This document shows, piece after piece, positions 59,468 to 64,000 of a DNA stretch of 64,000 bases; position 1 is the first letter of the stretch; each line of letters starts with the position of its first letter. A model generated the notes under the pieces. It made no database searches, was not told the DNA's origin, and saw only the letters and a list, made by a program, of their open reading frames with translations. Made by a program: the position numbers and the translations under genes. Source of the stretch: Rossellomorea vietnamensis (GTDB lineage: Bacteria; Bacillota; Bacilli; Bacillales; Bacillaceae_B); assembly GCF_025398035.1 (NCBI RefSeq), contig NZ_CP104558.1:1860001-1924000 (forward strand). Direction: 5' to 3'.

Positions 59468-60841
59468 CTAATTCAATGAAAGCTCCTTCCCTTTTTCACC
59501 GAGTAGGACTCCTGCTGTGACGATGGCGCATAGTGCTAATGCCACGAGGATCATGAAGACGGTGTGGAGACTTGACTCCAGCACGTGTCCGCTTAACTGA
59601 TCGCTCAGCCACAGGCCAGAAACCGCGATCCCGATGGACTGCCCGAGGTTTCGCATTAAATTGAATGTCCCCATGGCGGCTCCCCGGACCTTCCATTCAA
59701 CGGAGGATTGGACGGCGACCGTGAAGGCTGTCAGGGACAAACCGAAACCAAAGCCAATGACGGCAGTGACCACCATCATCAACGGAACAATCGTATGTTC
59801 CGTAAATAAAACCAACCCGAGGCAGCCTGCTGTAATGACGGAAATCCCCATCACGGTGATTCGTCCGATGGAGGTTTTCGCCATCAACTTACCCGACAGC
59901 ACTGCGGCGAACGGCCAGGTAATCGACATCGGCAGCATCGTCACACCGGACATGGTGGCGTTTAAACCGGTGACGCCCTGGACCCATAAAGGGATATAGA
60001 AAGTAACGGCAACCAGGATGAAGCCCAGCAGGAAACCGGCAATCGTCGAGATGGTGATAAAGCGATTCTTGAATAAGGTGAGTGGCAGCATCGGCTCTTC
60101 CGCCTTGGATTCAATCCAGAGAAACAGGCTGATTCCAACGGTTGCCACAATCAGTAATGTGAGTATTCCACCTGTCACGTGCTTTTCTTCCTTTAAAAGA
60201 GTCAAAGCATAAAGGAAGGCGGTAATACTGATGGCAAAAGTAAAAATCCCGCTATAGTCGATTTTGTGTTTCTTCTTTTCTATGTTTTCCTTTAATGATG
60301 TCCATAATAGGATGAGGGACACGATACCAAATGGCAGATTCATATAAAAGATCCAATGCCATGAGATCGTGTCGACAATGAAACCGCCTGCAAGTGGTCC
60401 CGTTATGCCGGCAATCCCCCAGACGCTGCTCATCCAGCCCTGCATCTTGGCCCGCATTTCAAAGGTAAATACATCACCGATGATCGTAAACGGCAAAGTG
60501 GTGAGCGCCCCCGCTCCAATTCCCTGGATCAAGCGAAACAGAACGAGCTGTTCCATCGATTGCGACAGCCCTGAGAGCATGGAACCTGCCAGGAAAATAC
60601 TGACCCCGATGGTAAACATGATCTTCCTTCCGAATAAATCAGCCAGCTTCCCGAAGACGGGTGTACTGATGACTATGGCTAATAGGTAGACCGAAATGAC
60701 CCATGTATACAGCTCACTTCCGCCCAAGTCCTCCACAATTTTCGGCATGGCCGTACTGACGATCGTTCCTTCTATGGCTGTGAGGAACGTGGCGATTAAT
60801 AAAGCAAATACAACGGATTTTTGTTTGGTTTCTTGGTTCAT
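59468..60841 (-). CDS. DHA2-family MFS drug transporter (EmrB/QacA-like)
   Basis: A 457-residue protein with fourteen TM helices. Motif A is GKLADLFGRKIMF. FRLIQGIGAGALTTLPFTIIG and GIAGITGPLAGGFIVD are DHA2 signatures. N-terminal FLTAIEGTIVSTAMPKIVEDLGG places the expected acidic residues in TM1. The start at 60841 follows AAAGGGA. It is likely a proton-driven multidrug exporter. No adjacent regulator. Confidence 0.9.
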   Translation of the reverse strand: MNQETKQKSVVFALLIATFLTAIEGTIVSTAMPKIVEDLGGSELYTWVISVYLLAIVISTPVFGKLADLFGRKIMFTIGVSIFLAGSMLSGLSQSMEQLVLFRLIQGIGAGALTTLPFTIIGDVFTFEMRAKMQGWMSSVWGIAGITGPLAGGFIVDTISWHWIFYMNLPFGIVSLILLWTSLKENIEKKKHKIDYSGIFTFAISITAFLYALTLLKEEKHVTGGILTLLIVATVGISLFLWIESKAEEPMLPLTLFKNRFITISTIAGFLLGFILVAVTFYIPLWVQGVTGLNATMSGVTMLPMSITWPFAAVLSGKLMAKTSIGRITVMGISVITAGCLGLVLFTEHTIVPLMMVVTAVIGFGFGLSLTAFTVAVQSSVEWKVRGAAMGTFNLMRNLGQSIGIAVSGLWLSDQLSGHVLESSLHTVFMILVALALCAIVTAGVLLGEKGKELSLN

Positions 60842-61000
60842 TTTGTCTGATCCCTTTCTTTTATGTAAATTCATGAAAATGATAGAATAAGACCCGTTTT
60901 TTAAAAATATATGAGAATCTCACCTCCATCTTATCACTTACGAGAGTAAAAGACAGGAGAAGGAATTCTCAGGAGGCCTCCCTCTCCTCGCTTCGAAACA

Positions 61001-61128
61001 TTCAAGCGGGAATCGGGCTTCATCGTGCGGGATTTGAGATAATCATGCGAGATTCAAAACAATCGCGCATGATTGACAAGAATCATGCGAGAAATACGAT
61101 TTTCATGCCCCCGTGTCGAATTTTCTTT
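61001..61128. repeat. Six-unit array, 20-bp period, ATCATGCGRGATT core (copy 2)
   Basis: Units start at 61001, 61022, 61042, 61062, 61082 and 61102: again 21 bp first, then 20 bp four times. It ends with TTCATGCC and GTGTCGAATTTTCTTT as in copy 1. The fourth unit is an inverted version of the core (AATCGCGCATGATT). The stretch 60842-61211 has no gene. Confidence 0.85.
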
Positions 61129-61147
61129 ATATGAAAGACAATAAAAG

Positions 61148-61184
61148 ATGCCGGCACCCCCATATAAGAGGACCGGCACCACAT
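61148..61184 (-). terminator. Terminator of the ABC exporter operon
   Basis: TGCCGG...CCGGCA-type hairpin; the minus strand continues TCTTTTATTGTCTTTC. It is 28 nt beyond the stop at 61212. Confidence 0.6.
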
Positions 61185-61211
61185 TCTCTGCTTCCTGAAA
61201 GAGGGTGACGC

Positions 61212-63074
61212 TTATCCAGCCACTTCCCCAAACTGACTATTATACAGATCTGCATAGAAACCGTTCTGTCTGAGTAATTCTGCATGCGTCCCCTGTTCGA
61301 TGACAGATCCTTGGTCCATGACGAGAATCAGATCCGCATCCTTGATCGTCGACAGTCGGTGAGCGATGACAAAGCTCGTTCTGCCTTCCATCAAGCGATT
61401 CATCGCCTGCTGGATCAATAGCTCGGTCCGGGTATCGACGCTTGAGGTCGCTTCATCCAGAATCATGATCGGAGGATCGGCAAGGATCGCCCGTGCGATG
61501 GTGATCAGCTGCTTCTGTCCTTGAGAAATATTCGATGCTTCCTCATTCAGGACTGTATCATAACCTTCCGGAAGAGTACGGATGAAATGATCCGCATGGG
61601 CCATCTCGGATGCCACCATGATTTCCTCTTCTGTCGCACCCGTCTTTCCGTACGCAATATTTTCCCGGATCGTCCCCTTAAACAGCCACGTATCCTGCAG
61701 CACCATCCCGAAGCTTCTTCTCAATTCACTTCGAGGGACGGACCTCGTGTCGATGCCGTCGATCTTGATTTGCCCGCCGTTCAGTTCGTAAAACCGCATC
61801 AACAGGTTGATGAGCGTCGTTTTACCCGCTCCGGTCGGTCCGACGATGGCAACCGTCTGGCCGGGTTTCACATGGATGTTCATATCGTTGATCAACAGAT
61901 TCTCACCATAACCGAAGTCCACATGTTCAAACGCAACCTCGCCTTCCGGACGGGAAAGGTGAGCGACCGTTTCTTCTTTCACTTCTTCTTCCTCATCCAG
62001 AAGCTCGAATACCCGTTCCGCCGCTGCCACCGTCGACTGGATGATGTTGGCGATATTCGCCGTCTGGGTGATCGGCTGGGTGAACTGGCGTGTATACGTG
62101 ATGAACGCCTGGATGTCCCCGATGGAAATCGCCCGGTTCGTGACGAGGATCCCACCGACGACACTGATCAGCACATAGCTGATGTTTCCGATGAACATCA
62201 TGATCGGCATGATGATCCCGGAGATGAACTGGGCTTTGCTTCCCGCTTCATACAATTCATCGTTCACCGAATCGAACTCCACGCCTGCCTTCTTTTCATG
62301 ACCGAAGGCTTTCACGACCTGGTGACCGGTGAACATTTCTTCAATATGCCCATTCAATTGACCAAGCGTCCGCTGTTGATCGGCAAAGTGTTTCTGTGAC
62401 CGCTTCAAGATCGGACGGATGGCAAACACGGAAACCGGTAAGCTGACCACCGAAATGAGGGTCAACAGGGGACTGATCGATAGCATCATGATGATGATCC
62501 CGACAATCGTCACGATCGATGTGATGAACTGGGTCAGACTTTGCTGCAGCGTACTGCTGATGGTATCGATGTCATTCGTCATCCGGCTAAGGGTCTCCCC
62601 GTTCGCACGGCCATCGTAATACTTCAGTGGAAGCTTCTCGATCTTTTGATTCACATCTTCCCTCAAGTCATACGCCGTCAACTGGGCGACACTCGACATG
62701 ATGTATTGCTGGATAAAACTAAAGATACTGCTGAACACATAAAGTCCTGCAAGCAACAGCAGGATTTCACCGATTCTGCCAAAATCAATCCCGGCTCCCG
62801 GCACTCCTTTAAATTTTGCATAGGCTCCTTCGAATAATTCTGTGATGGCGTTCCCCATGATTTTCGGGCCGATGATGGCAAACACCGTGCTTAAGATGGC
62901 GGCAAAAAGAACAGCGATCAACTGCCCACGGCGTGGTTTTAGATAACCGAGGAGCCGTTTCAATGTGCTCTTGAAATTCTTCGGCTTCTGCCCCATCATC
63001 ATCATGTTGCCGCCGCCTGGACCGAATCCTCCTCCGTGACCTCCGCCTCTTTGAGGTTTACGTTCCTTACTCAT
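61212..63074 (-). CDS. ABC exporter half-transporter (YfiC/BmrD-like)
   Basis: A 620-residue protein. Low-complexity N-terminus (RGGGHGGGFGPGGGNMMMMG), six TM helices (residues 45-345), then an NBD with Walker A GPTGAGKTTL, signature ISQGQKQL (non-canonical for LSGGQ), Walker B IMILDEATSSVD and H-loop IAHRLSTI. It overlaps the upstream half-transporter by 4 nt and forms a heterodimer with it. It carries the catalytic Glu; the partner does not. Confidence 0.9.
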   Translation of the reverse strand: MSKERKPQRGGGHGGGFGPGGGNMMMMGQKPKNFKSTLKRLLGYLKPRRGQLIAVLFAAILSTVFAIIGPKIMGNAITELFEGAYAKFKGVPGAGIDFGRIGEILLLLAGLYVFSSIFSFIQQYIMSSVAQLTAYDLREDVNQKIEKLPLKYYDGRANGETLSRMTNDIDTISSTLQQSLTQFITSIVTIVGIIIMMLSISPLLTLISVVSLPVSVFAIRPILKRSQKHFADQQRTLGQLNGHIEEMFTGHQVVKAFGHEKKAGVEFDSVNDELYEAGSKAQFISGIIMPIMMFIGNISYVLISVVGGILVTNRAISIGDIQAFITYTRQFTQPITQTANIANIIQSTVAAAERVFELLDEEEEVKEETVAHLSRPEGEVAFEHVDFGYGENLLINDMNIHVKPGQTVAIVGPTGAGKTTLINLLMRFYELNGGQIKIDGIDTRSVPRSELRRSFGMVLQDTWLFKGTIRENIAYGKTGATEEEIMVASEMAHADHFIRTLPEGYDTVLNEEASNISQGQKQLITIARAILADPPIMILDEATSSVDTRTELLIQQAMNRLMEGRTSFVIAHRLSTIKDADLILVMDQGSVIEQGTHAELLRQNGFYADLYNSQFGEVAG

Positions 63075-64000
63075 GCCGATTCCTCCTCTGAAAGCTGTGA
63101 TGCGACGATTTCCTGGTACACTTCATTGGAATCAAGCAGCTCCTGATGGGTACCAATCCCGGCCACCCTTCCTTTCTCGAGCACAATGATCCGGTCGGCA
63201 TCGACTACTGTGCTCACCCTTTGAGCAACGATGAGCACGGTTGCCTCACCGGTTTCTTTTTTCAACGAGGAACGGAGTCTGGCATCCGTTTTATAATCGA
63301 GGGCTGAGAAACTGTCGTCAAATAAATAAATATCCGGTTTGCGCACAAGGGCTCTAGCAATCGACAAGCGCTGTTTCTGACCTCCTGAGAGATTCGATCC
63401 GCCCTGCTCGATTTCTGCCTGGAATCCCCCGTCCATCCGGCTGACGAATTCTTCCGCCTGGGCGATCCGGGCTGCCTCTGCCACTTCTTCATCATTCGCC
63501 TCTTCTTTTCCGAAGCGGATATTTTCTGCAATTGTGCCGGTAAAAAGAGTCGCTTTCTGAGGCACAAGTCCAAGCTTCGACCGGATTTCTTCCTGGGAAG
63601 CTTCCCTGATGTCCACACCATTGACCCGGATCGTGCCGCTCGCGATCTCATAAAATCGGGGGATCAGATTGATGAGCGTCGTTTTACCTGAACCGGTCCC
63701 ACCAATGATGGCCGTCGTTTCACCAGGATGTGCGGTAAAACTGACATCCGACAGGGCAGGCTCTTCGGCACCGGGATAATGGAACGTAACCGAATCGAAT
63801 TCCAATGTCCCTTCCTGAACGTCTGCTCTTTTCGTTCCGTTATCTTTAAAAGAAGGCGTCATTTCAAGCACTTTGTTGATCCGCTTCGCCGACACATCGG
63901 CACGTGGCACCATGACAAACATCATCGACGCCATGACCAAGGCAAACATGATTTGCATGACGTATTGAATGAACGCCATCAAATCCCCGATCTGCATCCC
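63071..64000 (-). CDS. ABC exporter half-transporter (YfiB/BmrC-like), N-terminus beyond window
   Basis: The C-terminal 309 or so residues of a half-transporter; the gene enters at the right window edge. NBD motifs: Walker A GGTGSGKTTLIN, signature NLSGGQKQRLSIARAL, Walker B IYLFDDSFSALD. The catalytic Glu after Walker B is Asp, so its own ATP site is probably degenerate while its signature completes the partner's site. This is the known asymmetric design of BmrCD and TM287/288. Confidence 0.88.
   Translation of the reverse strand, partial: GMQIGDLMAFIQYVMQIMFALVMASMMFVMVPRADVSAKRINKVLEMTPSFKDNGTKRADVQEGTLEFDSVTFHYPGAEEPALSDVSFTAHPGETTAIIGGTGSGKTTLINLIPRFYEIASGTIRVNGVDIREASQEEIRSKLGLVPQKATLFTGTIAENIRFGKEEANDEEVAEAARIAQAEEFVSRMDGGFQAEIEQGGSNLSGGQKQRLSIARALVRKPDIYLFDDSFSALDYKTDARLRSSLKKETGEATVLIVAQRVSTVVDADRIIVLEKGRVAGIGTHQELLDSNEVYQEIVASQLSEEESA

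Noticed and set aside
61521-62399. 292-codon plus-strand frame opposite the ABC exporter
   Set aside because: Antisense shadow of a clearly conserved ABC gene.

Overview
The window looks like chromosome from a Gram-positive, endospore-forming member of the Bacillaceae (Bacillus sensu lato; Rossellomorea-like genera are a possibility, but the genus cannot be fixed from this sequence). Evidence: strong AGGAGG-type ribosome binding sites with many TTG and GTG starts, a cotJABC spore-coat operon (34.9-33.8 kb), a GerPA/GerPF/GerPC-like cluster with a sigma-K-type promoter (54.8-56.7 kb), a sigma-G-type promoter before a 46-residue SASP-like gene (8.3-8.5 kb), an RsbR-type STAS protein, and sporulation-type histidine kinases. 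No rRNA, tRNA, CRISPR array, prophage or complete insertion sequence was seen.

Layout. 0.2-6.2 kb: ABC-2 exporter, SGNH hydrolase, APH-like and AAC(3)-like enzymes, small membrane proteins. 6.2-8.1 kb: an MFS gene between two repeat-filled intergenic regions. 8.1-17 kb: small spore and coiled-coil proteins, a chemoreceptor, an ECF sigma/anti-sigma pair, YhhN, a PadR/HAAS pair with clear operators, and an XRE regulator with a membrane partner. 17.2-30.9 kb: an apparent uptake and deamination island with a DMT permease, two cytosine-deaminase-like amidohydrolases, two related family 5 solute-binding lipoproteins, a complete Dpp/Opp-type ABC transporter, a LytS/AraC-type two-component system and an SSF symporter. 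31-40.6 kb: DUF454, an ABC permease pair without ATPase, cotJABC, two DUF421 proteins, an MFS pump, a VOC protein, and a KinB-like kinase. 40.6-50 kb: a cell-envelope region with a two-component system, a secreted protein of six 28-residue repeats, a PrsA-like foldase, two HtrA proteases and a class B PBP. 50-57 kb: an APH/protein-kinase-like fusion, lipoproteins, YitT and the GerP-like cluster. 57-64 kb: a second KinB-like kinase, RsbR-like protein, a DHA2 drug pump and a heterodimeric ABC exporter cut by the window end.

The least expected content is intergenic. Several repeat families occur. REP-like inverted repeats share a GGGACnG core. MITE-like elements of about 90 bp carry 14-bp inverted ends. 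There are also short arrays with fixed periods: two six-unit arrays of 20-bp period with the same architecture at 12.3 and 61.0 kb, a seven-unit array of exactly 25-bp period at 45.0 kb, and a three-unit array of 25-bp period with an unrelated palindromic core at 8.0 kb. None fits CRISPR, and I do not recognise them as a described family. A second notable signal is a near-identical sigma-K-type promoter before two loci 14 kb apart. It links an orphan small Cys/coiled-coil gene to the GerP-like cluster, which carries that gene's paralogue.

All functions are inferred from motifs and family resemblance read by eye; no database search was run.
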